64,000 nucleotides of DNA from Hyphococcus sp. Lineage in GTDB: Bacteria; Pseudomonadota; Alphaproteobacteria; Caulobacterales; Parvularculaceae. Numbering within the stretch: the first letter of the stretch is position 1; the number at the start of each line of letters is the position of its first letter. A program made the translations under genes and the position numbers. Below are positions 8,541 through 17,357 of the stretch, piece by piece. Below the pieces are notes generated by a model that was not told the origin of the DNA, did no database searches, and saw only the letters and a program-made list of their open reading frames with translations. The DNA lies in contig JANQJK010000028.1 in assembly GCA_028281665.1 (NCBI GenBank), positions 1-64,000 of the forward strand. The letters run 5' to 3'.

Positions 8541-9758
8541 TTATTCGCTCACGCCGACTATGTTCCGATCAACAAGGGCGGCAAACGCACCGTGGCTCAG
8601 GCCGGCTACCTCTGTCAGGACGTGCTCGCTATCGGCGCCGAGAACAGGCGCTGGCCGAACCGGCTTTCGAGCAAACGCCGGCAATGTCGCCATTGATCCA
8701 GGGGCCGGATAAGCCGCACCGCTCGGCTGTTTAACAGTCTCGAATAACGGATTGTCACGAACCATCGCGCGATCACGTACGGCTTCATCCATCTGTTTGT
8801 AAGGTCCCCAGCAACAGCCCTTGCGATCCAGCGCCGCCGCCAGCTCTTTGCTGTCGCGCGTTGCAACCACCCGTTCAACCAATGGATACAGGAGATCGCG
8901 ATGGATAAACCGTTGGCCTTCATCATGCGCGAATGAAACGTTTCGCGCCCTTTCGATCTCCTTCACGTCCTCTTCAATATTCAATACCTCGACGAGTCCC
9001 CTCCATTGGCGCGGCGTAATCGCCATCAGCATAAACCTTTCGCCGTCAGCGGTTTTGAAATCCCTGCCAAACGCGCCGAACACATCGTTTCCGCATCTTT
9101 TGCGGTTGCCGGAATGCAGTGTCTCGGCGATCTGCCCTAAGTTGCCGATCGTTGCGATCCCGACATCGGCCAACGGAATTCGCACTTCCTGTCCTTGGCC
9201 TGTCTCATCGCGATGACGAATCGCGGCCAACGTTGCGAAAGCGGCGTAAGCGCCGGTCAGCAGATCCCAGGCCGGAAGCACAGCGTTTACCGGTTCATCA
9301 TCAAGCGATTGAGGCCCGGTCATGAAGGGAATCCCGAGCGCGGAGGCAACGGTGTAATCCAACGCCGGACCGCCGTCGGCCCGGCCTATAATGCGCGTCA
9401 GTATGATATCATTGCGCTTTGCCGATAAATTTTCCCAGGACAAAAACCCATCTACCGGAAAATTTGTCAGAAAAACACCGCATTTTTTTCCGGGCGCGGC
9501 GGCGATTTGCACGAGGAGTTCGCGCCCCTCTCCTGTCGACAGGTCCAGAGCTACCGATAACTTACCCTTGTTGAGCCCCTCCCAGTAGAAACTATCGCCA
9601 TTCTCTGCTTGCGGCCAACGACGATAGTCCGGTCCACCATTGATTTGATCGACACGAATAATCTCGGCGCCCATTTGCGAAAGGTAAAGCGTCGCCGTTG
9701 GACACGCGACGAAAGATGACGCTTCCACAATACGCAGGCCATCGAGCAGCGAATACAT
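8541..9758 (-). CDS. CaiB/BaiF class III CoA-transferase
   Basis: Predicted CoA-transferase that moves CoA from a donor thioester to a carboxylic acid, about 405 residues. It has the N-terminal LDGLRIVEASSFVACP and MGAEIIRVD segments, with a plausible catalytic Asp in PAWDLLTGAYAAFA. An ATG at 9758 with AGGAG eight bases upstream is preferred over an upstream start at 9785. It lies in the minus-strand run from the hydratase at 13449 to the monooxygenase at 1988. Acid substrate unknown. Confidence 0.87.
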   Translation of the reverse strand: MYSLLDGLRIVEASSFVACPTATLYLSQMGAEIIRVDQINGGPDYRRWPQAENGDSFYWEGLNKGKLSVALDLSTGEGRELLVQIAAAPGKKCGVFLTNFPVDGFLSWENLSAKRNDIILTRIIGRADGGPALDYTVASALGIPFMTGPQSLDDEPVNAVLPAWDLLTGAYAAFATLAAIRHRDETGQGQEVRIPLADVGIATIGNLGQIAETLHSGNRKRCGNDVFGAFGRDFKTADGERFMLMAITPRQWRGLVEVLNIEEDVKEIERARNVSFAHDEGQRFIHRDLLYPLVERVVATRDSKELAAALDRKGCCWGPYKQMDEAVRDRAMVRDNPLFETVKQPSGAAYPAPGSMATLPAFARKPVRPAPVLGADSEHVLTEVAGLSHGAFAALVDRNIVGVSE

Positions 9759-9839
9759 CTTCTTCACTCCTGAATAATTTATCAAAAACGCCGGAATTCA
9801 TTTCATCACGACGCGTGCCGTCATCATTTGAATAAGCAC

Positions 9840-11039
9840 CTAAAGCCCAACTATCGTAATGGCGGAAACATTCTGAATAGGCGCGCCGCCAAGATTGTGA
9901 CTAAGCGCCAGTCGCGGCGCATCCGCCCGCTGTCGCTCGCCAGCGCGACCTTGCAGTTGCAAATAATTTTCATAGATCATGCGCAGCCCGGACGCGCCAA
10001 TAGGATGGCCGAAGCATTTAAGCCCGCCGTCAATCTGACATGGCACTTGCCCATCGGAGTCGTAAAACCCGTCCAGAATATCTTTCCAGGCTTGTCCTTC
10101 CTTCGAAATGAAGAGATCTTCCATTGTCACCAATTCAGTTATCGAAAAGCAGTCATGGACCTCGATAAGATCGACCTCGCTCCGTGGATCAGATACGCCT
10201 GCTTCGGCATAGGCTTTTGTCGCGGCAATCCGAGTTGTGTGAAAATACGCGCCGTCCCAACCGCCGCCATGCTGCAACTCCCATCCGTTGGACGTGGAAA
10301 GCTGTATTGACTTGACCAATACAGGGCTTGTTTTTCCCAGCTCACAGGCGATTTCAGGGGTCGTCACGATCGCGCAGGCTGCGCCGTCCGATACGCCGCA
10401 ACAATCATATAACCCCAACGGTTCAGCAACGATCGGGGCGTCCAGCACGGTGTCAATGTCAATCTCCCGACGCAAATGCGCTTTCGGGTTTTTGGCGCCG
10501 TTTGCATGACTCTTTACGGAAACATGCGCCATCGCACGTTTCAGATCGCCATGCGATACGCCATGCTTTGCCCGATAGGGCGCTGCAATTTGCGCAAAGT
10601 TTCCAGGCGCCGAACCGGTCACGCCGAGCATATCGAAATTCAGCCCGCGACTGCGCACGGGCAAGCCGCCGTAACCAGTGTCCTTCAGTTTCTCGACGCC
10701 CATTGCAAGCGCTATATCGGCTGCGCCGGCGGCGACAGCGTAGACCGCCCCGCGGAAGCTGTCGGTGCCTGTCGCACAATAGTTTTCAACCTTGCTGACG
10801 CCAACATTTGGCAAGCGAAGCGCCGTCGCCAGGGGAATGCCGGAGGGACCAGTGTTCTGGGTATCGAATCCGACGCCCAGCCACGCTGCATCGATCTGCG
10901 TTACGTCAACTTCAGCATCTGCGACGGCTTCATCAAAAGCTTCAACCATCAGGCTTTCGGCATCGTCTTCCCACCGTTCGCCGAAACGGGTACAGCCCAT
11001 TCCGACAATCGCCACCTTGTCCTTTACGCCGCGAACCAT
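9840..11039 (-). CDS. SCP-x-type thiolase / acetyl-CoA acetyltransferase-like
   Basis: Predicted thiolase of about 399 residues cleaving a beta-ketoacyl-CoA. The nucleophilic Cys lies in NYCATGTDS (about Cys88), HDCFSITEL is the SCP2-thiolase form of the NEAF motif, and GGLKCFGHPIGASG carries the second Cys and His. All catalytic motifs are present. The ATG overlaps the stop of the upstream HMG-CoA-synthase-like gene as TGATG, so the two are translationally coupled and probably form a complex, as thiolases do with DUF35 partners. Likely terminal cleavage step of a beta-oxidation module. Confidence 0.9.
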   Translation of the reverse strand: MVRGVKDKVAIVGMGCTRFGERWEDDAESLMVEAFDEAVADAEVDVTQIDAAWLGVGFDTQNTGPSGIPLATALRLPNVGVSKVENYCATGTDSFRGAVYAVAAGAADIALAMGVEKLKDTGYGGLPVRSRGLNFDMLGVTGSAPGNFAQIAAPYRAKHGVSHGDLKRAMAHVSVKSHANGAKNPKAHLRREIDIDTVLDAPIVAEPLGLYDCCGVSDGAACAIVTTPEIACELGKTSPVLVKSIQLSTSNGWELQHGGGWDGAYFHTTRIAATKAYAEAGVSDPRSEVDLIEVHDCFSITELVTMEDLFISKEGQAWKDILDGFYDSDGQVPCQIDGGLKCFGHPIGASGLRMIYENYLQLQGRAGERQRADAPRLALSHNLGGAPIQNVSAITIVGL

Positions 11040-12490
11040 CAGACTCTTCCCCCGTTTTCTGGAACAGCTTTCCAAAAGTACTTGATGAAATGCCGTTGTT
11101 CGTCCTCGGCCTTAATCCGAAAGACAAATCGCATTGGGCGACCGACTTCAACGTCATCGGCCGTCACATCCGCAAATTCGGTTGCGAGTCGGCCGCCGCC
11201 ATCAATATCTAACGTTCCGTAAAAGGTCGGTGGATCGGGTGAATAGCTAAGAGCGTCGGCAGTGAATGAAACAATTCGGGCAGTGCGATCGGCCAGCGGA
11301 TAGTCTTCCTGCGTTCCGATTGCACGAGAATTGGGATCGACAGAGATCTCGCTTTTAGGAAATTGCACCGTTCCCGTTTTCGAGCACCGGGAGCCCATCA
11401 ACCCTAAAACGGCTGATCGTTTTCTGAATAGTGTTGTGCCCGGCTGCTTTTGATCGAGTTCGGCTCGGACACCGCGGTCTAACTTGACTAGCCCCCTATG
11501 CGATAGAAAGCGCATATAGTTCTCGTCCGCCACGCGGTTTTCGATCTGAGCGTCAAGGGAGAGATGCGGCTTGTAGTCAATGATTGCATCGGTCACTTCA
11601 AACAACAACACATCAGCCCCCTGCCCAAACCCCGCCAGGAGAATCCTTTCGCCCGGTTTTGCGCGTTCCAACGCATGAGTCAGCATAAGCAGCGGATGGC
11701 CAACGCCGATATCGCCAATTTGCGCGCCAAAATGATCGACGACATTTTCCTTTCGGATACCGATTTTTTTTGCAATCGCTTTTGCGACGCCGCCGGCGGC
11801 GACCGGAAAAACGACGTGTTCGATCTGGTCCGGCGCTGCTTCCGCCTTTTTCAGGAGAACACCGATAGCGTCAGCGAGGATATTCATGTGCCCCTGGTCG
11901 CGGACCCAACGGCTTTCCCAGCGATAGTCGAATTGCTCACCGGTCGCGCGAAAGTGGTCGACGAAATCGACAGTCACGGAATAAGAATCGACTAATTTCG
12001 CAATAGGCGCTCCCTCACCGACCAATATCGACGCCGCACCATCGCCTTGCAGTAATTCGCTTTCGGACGCAGGTCGTGACTTGCGCAAGTCAGCGCCAAT
12101 ACACAGACACCGTTGAGACCCCTCAAGAGCAATTCGCAGCGCTGTTGTGCCGGCCCGCATGCCGCCGCCAGCATCGCCTGCTGTTACGTCATCGCGAAGA
12201 TTTAGAGCCTCTTTGACGACGCCGGCGTTTAAGCGATCTACGAATGGCAACGTTACGCTGGCAAGCGTGACGGCGTCGATATTTGCCCGGTCAAGATCGC
12301 CGAGACATGCGCGCGATGCTTCCACCGCCATCGTGATCGCATCCTCGTCCCAGTTTGCGACCGACCTTTCGCCCTTCGCCAGAGAGCGCAAACCAGGCGC
12401 AAACCACCGATTAGCGGCGAAGACGGATTGGCGCTGAAGCCGGCGACGCGGTAGATAAGCGCCATAGGAGAGAATTCCGGATTCGCTCAT
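11039..12490 (-). CDS. HMG-CoA synthase-like / DUF35 fusion lacking the active-site Cys
   Basis: A 483-residue protein with a thiolase-fold HMG-CoA-synthase-like region (about 1-340) and a C-terminal DUF35 OB-fold region (about 350-483). In the synthase family the nucleophilic Cys precedes the AGT motif (form ACKAGT). Here the same place reads GGMRAGTTAL, with Met111 instead. The zinc ribbon expected at the start of DUF35 is also reduced: SRCSKTG keeps one Cys. It is therefore probably a non-catalytic or scaffolding partner that delivers acyl-CoA to the coupled thiolase downstream. That role follows from known thiolase/synthase/DUF35 complexes and is inference here. Start ATG with GAGG about 10 bases upstream. 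Confidence 0.82.
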   Translation of the reverse strand: MSESGILSYGAYLPRRRLQRQSVFAANRWFAPGLRSLAKGERSVANWDEDAITMAVEASRACLGDLDRANIDAVTLASVTLPFVDRLNAGVVKEALNLRDDVTAGDAGGGMRAGTTALRIALEGSQRCLCIGADLRKSRPASESELLQGDGAASILVGEGAPIAKLVDSYSVTVDFVDHFRATGEQFDYRWESRWVRDQGHMNILADAIGVLLKKAEAAPDQIEHVVFPVAAGGVAKAIAKKIGIRKENVVDHFGAQIGDIGVGHPLLMLTHALERAKPGERILLAGFGQGADVLLFEVTDAIIDYKPHLSLDAQIENRVADENYMRFLSHRGLVKLDRGVRAELDQKQPGTTLFRKRSAVLGLMGSRCSKTGTVQFPKSEISVDPNSRAIGTQEDYPLADRTARIVSFTADALSYSPDPPTFYGTLDIDGGGRLATEFADVTADDVEVGRPMRFVFRIKAEDEQRHFIKYFWKAVPENGGRV

Positions 12491-12648
12491 TTAAAACGCG
12501 CCTCGTGGATTCTCCGAGTACGATTCGGTTCTCTGGGAGCGCGCGTGGATTCGAGGTACAATAACTCCGCGGCAGCCAGTTCTGCATTCTGCGTCCGCCG
12601 CCCCGACGGCGCAGCCGCTCTTTTTTCTCATCAATGTACTCCGCACAA

Positions 12649-13449
12649 TTACGCGCCTGTGAAATTCGGCTGTCGCCGTTCAAGGAATGCACTCACGGCT
12701 TCTTCGTGATCTTTTGTCTCGTGCAATGCAGCCTGCAGCGCGGCCGACAGGTTCAGCACCGTCGGCAATGCAGCGTCTTGCGCTTCGCGCAGGAGACGTT
12801 TGGTCATCCGCACGGCGCGGGGGGGATTCTCAGCGATTTCTTCAGCCACAGAACGGGCGACGGGAAGCAATTCTTCCGGTCGGACAACTTGCGTAACCAA
12901 TCCGTATTCTAATGCTGCGTCTGCGTCGATCGTCCGCCCGGTTAGCGCCAACTCCGTCGCACGCGGCCATCCAATCACGCGAGGCAACAACCATGCGCCG
13001 CCATCTCCTGGAACGAGGCCAAGGCGCACGAAACTTTCCGCGAATTTGGCACCCGACGCGGCAATTCGTATATCGCACATGCACGCCAAATCGCAGCCAG
13101 CGCCAATCGCCGGCCCATTAATCGCAGCAATAACCGGAACCTCAAGGTTCTGAAACGTTAGCGGTAAGCGCTGGATACCATCACGGTAATTTCGCACTGT
13201 GCCTGCTGGATGATGAGCGCGCAGCCCCTTACCGGGCGCCATTTTTGAAAGGTCGCCGCCAGAAGAAAACGCCTTGCCCGTACCTGTTAAAATTACTGCG
13301 TGTACAGAGTGGTCACGATCGGCGTCCTCAATAGCGCCGACCAAGGCGTCAACCATTTCGCCGTCGGAGATAGGATTGCGGCGTTCGGGCAAGTTAAGCG
13401 TGATCGTTAAAATCGCGCCGTCGCGCTGAATCAGCAATGGGGCGGACAT
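12649..13449 (-). CDS. Enoyl-CoA hydratase/isomerase family protein
   Basis: Crotonase-fold enzyme of 266 residues. Oxyanion-hole segments FSSGGDLSKM and AINGPAIGAGCDLA are present. The Glu/Gly pattern around VRLGLVPGDGGAWLLPR retains an acidic residue, Asp, near the catalytic place. The start at 13449 has GAAGGG six bases upstream; a GTG at 13470 is less likely. It is the first gene of the long leftward run and is divergent from the hydratase at 13681, with operator sites between. A 158-bp gap to the next gene shows no clear feature. Substrate unknown. Confidence 0.88.
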   Translation of the reverse strand: MSAPLLIQRDGAILTITLNLPERRNPISDGEMVDALVGAIEDADRDHSVHAVILTGTGKAFSSGGDLSKMAPGKGLRAHHPAGTVRNYRDGIQRLPLTFQNLEVPVIAAINGPAIGAGCDLACMCDIRIAASGAKFAESFVRLGLVPGDGGAWLLPRVIGWPRATELALTGRTIDADAALEYGLVTQVVRPEELLPVARSVAEEIAENPPRAVRMTKRLLREAQDAALPTVLNLSAALQAALHETKDHEEAVSAFLERRQPNFTGA

Positions 13450-13507
13450 GCAGTTCCCTTCGACGTTCACTTAAGATCGATAAAGCTGTCTCTGGTTAGA
13501 CTATTAT

Positions 13508-13517
13508 TGCATGCAAA
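13508..13517. promoter_or_regulatory. Predicted GntR/FCD operator TTGCATGCAA
   Basis: Perfect palindrome in the divergent interval between the two hydratase genes, 59 bp upstream of the leftward start. Confidence 0.65.
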
Positions 13518-13669
13518 TTGATAAGACAAGGCTGTTTGCATCCAGATCCAATCAGGGAAGACTGACGTAGGTCCGACACAATGTCACAAGCATTTAGCGC
13601 AGTTTTGATAACCTAATTCACATCCGGGCGACTAGCGACTGGACAGAACAATCAGGCTTCTTCATAATT

Positions 13670-13679
13670 TTGTATGCAA
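13670..13679. promoter_or_regulatory. Predicted operator variant TTGTATGCAA
   Basis: One-base variant of the palindrome, ending two bases before the ATG at 13681. A bound repressor would block initiation directly. There is no Shine-Dalgarno site between it and the ATG, so the message may be leaderless. Confidence 0.55.
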
Positions 13680-13680
13680 T

Positions 13681-14559
13681 ATGGAGCGAGATTTGTTTGA
13701 AACGATCAATTACGACGCACAAGACGGCATCGCCGTAATCCAGCTCAACCGGCCCGAAAATCACAACGCCTACAACACTCGGATGATGAACGAGTTCGTG
13801 GCGGCTTTCGATCGGGCTGACGGTGACGACGCCATAGGCGCGACAATTCTGACCGGCGCAGGAGATGTGTTTTGCGCCGGAGCCGATCTTTCGGGGCGCG
13901 CGCGCGCATTTGCTGACCTGTCGCTTGATCCCGAACGGGCGCAATTGCGCCATGGCGAACTGTGGCGTGACGGCGGCGGTATTGCGTCGTTGCGTATTTT
14001 TGAAAGTCGCAAGCCGGTTATCGCCGCGATAAACGGGCCGGCTGTCGGTGTTGGCGCGACGATGTTGCTCCCGTGCGATGTCCGGATCGCAGCGAAGACA
14101 GCGCGTTTCAGCTTTGTCTTTACAAAGAGAGGTCTGACGCCTGAGGCTGCATCGTCTTGGTTTTTGCCCCGCATTGTCGGCATTTCCCGCGCGCTGGAAT
14201 GGACCATGGGCGCACGCACCATATCCGCCGACGAAGCGGTTGAGGCCGGTCTGGTACGCGAAACGTGCGCAGACGAAGCGCTAATGACGCGCGCAAAAGA
14301 ACTGGCTGCAAGATTTATGGAAGGATCGCGCGTCGCAACGTCGCTGACGAGGCTGATGATGTGGCGCATGCTGGGCGCTTCACACCCGATGGAAGCTCAT
14401 CGCGTCGATAGTCGCGCCATCGCAGCGCTGTGCAGCGCGCCAGACACGCTTGAAGCCGTCGCAGCCTTTTTGGAGAAACGCGACGCGAAATTCACGGGCA
14501 CATTAGGAGACGGCGTTCCGGATATATGGCCGGACGGACGAAAGCCGAAGTTTTACTAA
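13681..14559 (+). CDS. Enoyl-CoA hydratase/isomerase family protein
   Basis: Crotonase-fold protein of 292 residues. It begins with the typical YDAQDGIAVIQLNRPENHNA strand and carries oxyanion-hole segments FCAGADLSGRA and AINGPAVGVGATM. TKRGLTPEAASSWFLPR includes a Glu in the usual catalytic region. The ATG has no ribosome site and an operator variant ends just before it. It is the first gene of a short rightward unit with the acyl-CoA dehydrogenase at 14586. Probable hydration of an unsaturated acyl-CoA; the substrate is not known. Confidence 0.88.
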   Translation: MERDLFETINYDAQDGIAVIQLNRPENHNAYNTRMMNEFVAAFDRADGDDAIGATILTGAGDVFCAGADLSGRARAFADLSLDPERAQLRHGELWRDGGGIASLRIFESRKPVIAAINGPAVGVGATMLLPCDVRIAAKTARFSFVFTKRGLTPEAASSWFLPRIVGISRALEWTMGARTISADEAVEAGLVRETCADEALMTRAKELAARFMEGSRVATSLTRLMMWRMLGASHPMEAHRVDSRAIAALCSAPDTLEAVAAFLEKRDAKFTGTLGDGVPDIWPDGRKPKFY

Positions 14560-14585
14560 GCCGCCCCGAACAGCGAGACAACACG

Positions 14586-15833
14586 ATGGATTTTAACTAC
14601 TCTGCATCACAACAAAAATGGATTGACCGCTTGTCGCGGTTTTTCGATGCAAGCGTGACACCGGCAAAAGGCCACTTTGACGATCGGCAGGACGCAGACG
14701 CGCCGTGGCCATGGGCCAGCCCGCCAATTCTCGCCGAGCTGCAAGACAAAGCGAAAGCAGAGGGACTTTGGAACCTTTTCCTCCCGCCTGCAGCACTCGC
14801 CCATGCTGCGAACAACTTCGCATTTGACACGCCCCGCTTGACGAATCTCGAATATGCGCCGCTGGCTGAGTTAATGGGAAGGTATGAATTTTCCTCTCGC
14901 ATTTTCAATTGCTCGCCCCCCGATACGGGTAATATGGAGCTCTTGTTGCGCTATGGCTCTCCCGAACAGCAGGAACGATGGCTTACGCCCTTGATGAATG
15001 GCGCGATCCGCTCGGCATTTCTGATGACGGAGCCGGGCGTTGCCAGCTCCGACGCTACCAATATTGAAACAAGCATTGAGCGCGACGGCGATTACTATGT
15101 GATCAATGGTCGGAAATGGTGGTCGACCGGCGTTGGCGACGCCAATTGCGAAGTGTTGATCGTGATGGGCAAAACCGACCCTGATGCGCCAACGCACAGG
15201 CAACAAAGTCAAATCCTGGTTCCTATCGACACGCCTGGCGTCAAGATCGAACGAATGCTCGATGTGTTCGGATTCGAAGATCAACCGGCGGGGCATGGCG
15301 AAGTCATCCTGCGGAATGTGCGAGTGCCTGCCGAGAATCTAATTTTGGGCGAGGGGCGCGGATTTGAAATTGCCCAAGGCAGGCTGGGCCCTGGCCGCAT
15401 ACACCATTGCATGCGTACAATCGGCGCCGCTGAACAGGCATTGGAGTTAATGTCACGGCGACTTAGCAGTCGCAAAGCATTCGGAAAAATGCTCGCCGAA
15501 CGATCCATTTGGCAAGAACGATTAGCGTGGGCGCGCACCGAAATAGACATGGCGCGACTCATCACGCTACGCACCGCGCAACTTCTGGATGAAAATGACG
15601 CAAAAGACGTTCGCGCCGACATTTCAAAAATAAAACTGGCCGCGCCGCGCGCCGCACTGAATGTAATTGATAACGCAATTCAAGCGTTCGGCGGCGCTGG
15701 CGTGTGCAACGACCACGGACTTGCCCGCCTCTATGCGAAAACGCGCACAATGCGGCTAGTCGACGGTCCGGACGAAGTGCACGCGCGGGTTATCGCACGC
15801 GCAGAGCTAAAGGCGTATCGCCAAGCGAACTGA
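14586..15833 (+). CDS. Acyl-CoA dehydrogenase
   Basis: FAD-dependent dehydrogenase of about 415 residues that introduces a C=C bond into an acyl-CoA and passes electrons to ETF. It has the FLMTEPGVASSDATN flavin-contact region, GRKWWSTG, and a C-terminal AFGGAGVCNDHGLARLYAKTRTMR helix region with the R-x-x-x-(x)-DGPDEVH end typical of ACAD10/11-like members. The ATG at 14586 is preferred over an upstream in-frame start that overlaps the hydratase. It forms one unit with that hydratase, matching consecutive beta-oxidation steps. Confidence 0.9.
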   Translation: MDFNYSASQQKWIDRLSRFFDASVTPAKGHFDDRQDADAPWPWASPPILAELQDKAKAEGLWNLFLPPAALAHAANNFAFDTPRLTNLEYAPLAELMGRYEFSSRIFNCSPPDTGNMELLLRYGSPEQQERWLTPLMNGAIRSAFLMTEPGVASSDATNIETSIERDGDYYVINGRKWWSTGVGDANCEVLIVMGKTDPDAPTHRQQSQILVPIDTPGVKIERMLDVFGFEDQPAGHGEVILRNVRVPAENLILGEGRGFEIAQGRLGPGRIHHCMRTIGAAEQALELMSRRLSSRKAFGKMLAERSIWQERLAWARTEIDMARLITLRTAQLLDENDAKDVRADISKIKLAAPRAALNVIDNAIQAFGGAGVCNDHGLARLYAKTRTMRLVDGPDEVHARVIARAELKAYRQAN

Positions 15834-15997
15834 CCCGCCCGAAGATCGCAGCGAAACACCTCTTCAACACAAGCCAACGGGTTGGGCGATTCTCGCTCGC
15901 ATCTCAGCCAAGCATAACAACGGCGCCAGCAAACAAGGGCGACCGAACACGCAAGCGCTAACCGTCAATACACCCAAAACCCGTGAGAAAAGCGGAA

Positions 15998-16007
15998 TTG
16001 CATGCTT
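15998..16007. promoter_or_regulatory. Degenerate operator TTGCATGCTT
   Basis: Matches eight of ten palindrome bases. A further half site ATGCAAT follows at 16014-16020. Weaker candidate than the 16139 site. Confidence 0.35.
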
Positions 16008-16138
16008 TCATGGATGCAATCTTCCGCGGGCCCAGGCTCATTTTTGGTTGAGGGTTTAAATTTCTTATTGTTTTTATTGTATTTTTTTTATTTCTGGCAC
16101 TCTAGGTTATGGAGATTCATCTTTCTCTAACCAATAAC

Positions 16139-16148
16139 TTGCATGCAA
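16139..16148. promoter_or_regulatory. Predicted GntR/FCD operator TTGCATGCAA
   Basis: Perfect palindrome 200 bp upstream of the rightward five-gene unit that ends with the GntR gene, so the regulator is probably autoregulated. Confidence 0.65.
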
Positions 16149-16347
16149 TTTATGAATTGGCTAGGCTGTGCCCACGAGAATCGGGCGCCCGCAGCAATGA
16201 CCCGCACATAAGGGACCAGTTGATTATGCTTTTCTGTGGCGACCACACTGCATGCGCCGCTTGTGTCGCTGCCCAAGCTTCCAAAGCATCGGGAAAAGCC
16301 GATCCCGCCTTCGACTGGCCGCGTTTTTCGTTTCAGCGCCGGGCAGG

Positions 16348-17196
16348 ATGATGCAGCGTTACGAAAACAAAGTAGCGGTTGTTACCGGCGCCGGAAGAAC
16401 AGGCGGCATTGGCGAGGCGATCGCCCGTCGCATTGCTTCAGAAGGCGGTCGGGTCGCGGTACTGGATCTCTGCCGCGAAAAGCCAGAGGTTCCGAGAGAA
16501 CAGTTTGGCAGCCTTGAATCTCTACAAAAGGTGGCTGCGTCGCTGAGCGAGGTTGGCGCCGCCGGAATTCCCGTACGATGCGACGTTACCGACGAGACCG
16601 AAGTTACATCTGCTATACGTTACGTTTGTGAAGAATTCGGCGGTATCGACGTTCTTTTCGCAAACGCTGGCGGCGGCGCCGGCGCCGGTCCGGTCGATCA
16701 AACGCCGGTTACAGATTTAAGTCGCGCGGACTGGGATTATACAGTCAACACCAGTTTAACTTCTGTGTATCTTTGCGCAAAGCACGCCATTCCCGAGATG
16801 CGCAAGCGCGGCGGCGGCGCAATCGTGTGCACGACTTCGATCAGCGCTTATCACGGCGTCGCCGGACTTTCTGCTTATTCAGCAGCGAAGTACGGCGTAA
16901 GCGCCCTCACCCGAAATCTCGCACTTGAAGTCGCAAACGATAACATCCGTGTCAACGCTTTTGCGCCGGGAATCACGCTTACACCGTATGTGCGCCAGCG
17001 TTTTGAAGCCGTCGCAAAACAGAATCCGGGCGCGTCCGAAACAGATCTCATGGCGCAATTCGTCTCCGCCAGGATTCCCCTCGGGCGCGCCGCAATGCCG
17101 GAAGAGATGGCGTCCGTTGCTGCATTTTTAGGCAGCTCCGACGCCAGTTTCATGACCGGCCAAACCTTATTCGTGGATGGGGGAATGCGAGTGTGA
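16348..17196 (+). CDS. Short-chain dehydrogenase/reductase
   Basis: NAD(P)-dependent Rossmann oxidoreductase of 282 residues. It has cofactor motif TGAGRTGGIGEA near residue 13, NAGGGAG, catalytic Ser in TTSISAYHG, YSAAK as the Tyr/Lys pair, and a C-terminal TGQTLFVDGG. Two adjacent ATGs (16348 and 16351) follow a CAGG element; either could start it. It heads the unit with the TonB receptor, an MFS transporter, a second SDR and the regulator. It probably interconverts an alcohol and ketone in the pathway, possibly supplying a ketone to a monooxygenase; that link is inference. Confidence 0.9.
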   Translation: MMQRYENKVAVVTGAGRTGGIGEAIARRIASEGGRVAVLDLCREKPEVPREQFGSLESLQKVAASLSEVGAAGIPVRCDVTDETEVTSAIRYVCEEFGGIDVLFANAGGGAGAGPVDQTPVTDLSRADWDYTVNTSLTSVYLCAKHAIPEMRKRGGGAIVCTTSISAYHGVAGLSAYSAAKYGVSALTRNLALEVANDNIRVNAFAPGITLTPYVRQRFEAVAKQNPGASETDLMAQFVSARIPLGRAAMPEEMASVAAFLGSSDASFMTGQTLFVDGGMRV

Positions 17197-17357
17197 CACA
17201 GCGAGTGTCCCATAATCATGCCGTCGAACCGCCAAGAAAATCAGCTTGGAAGATCATTAGATCAAACCAATCGAAACACCCTGCACTCCGCACTTGGCGG
17301 AGAGTTTATTGAGTTGAAGTTAAACGGCGCCGTAACGCCGAAAACCGGGAGGATGAA

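Larger units (their letters stand above)
15834..16347. other. Intergenic control region
   Basis: About 510 bp between the dehydrogenase and the SDR. It contains an AT-rich tract (16055-16095) and two operator-like sites at 15998 and 16139. No gene is supported: a 243-bp frame starting at 16109 overlaps the operator and has no domain. Confidence 0.6.

Noticed and set aside
15407-15418. TTGCATGCGT-like sequence
   Set aside because: It is inside the acyl-CoA dehydrogenase coding region and matches imperfectly; treated as chance.
16109-16351. An 80-codon frame before the SDR gene
   Set aside because: It overlaps the operator at 16139, has no ribosome site and no domain.
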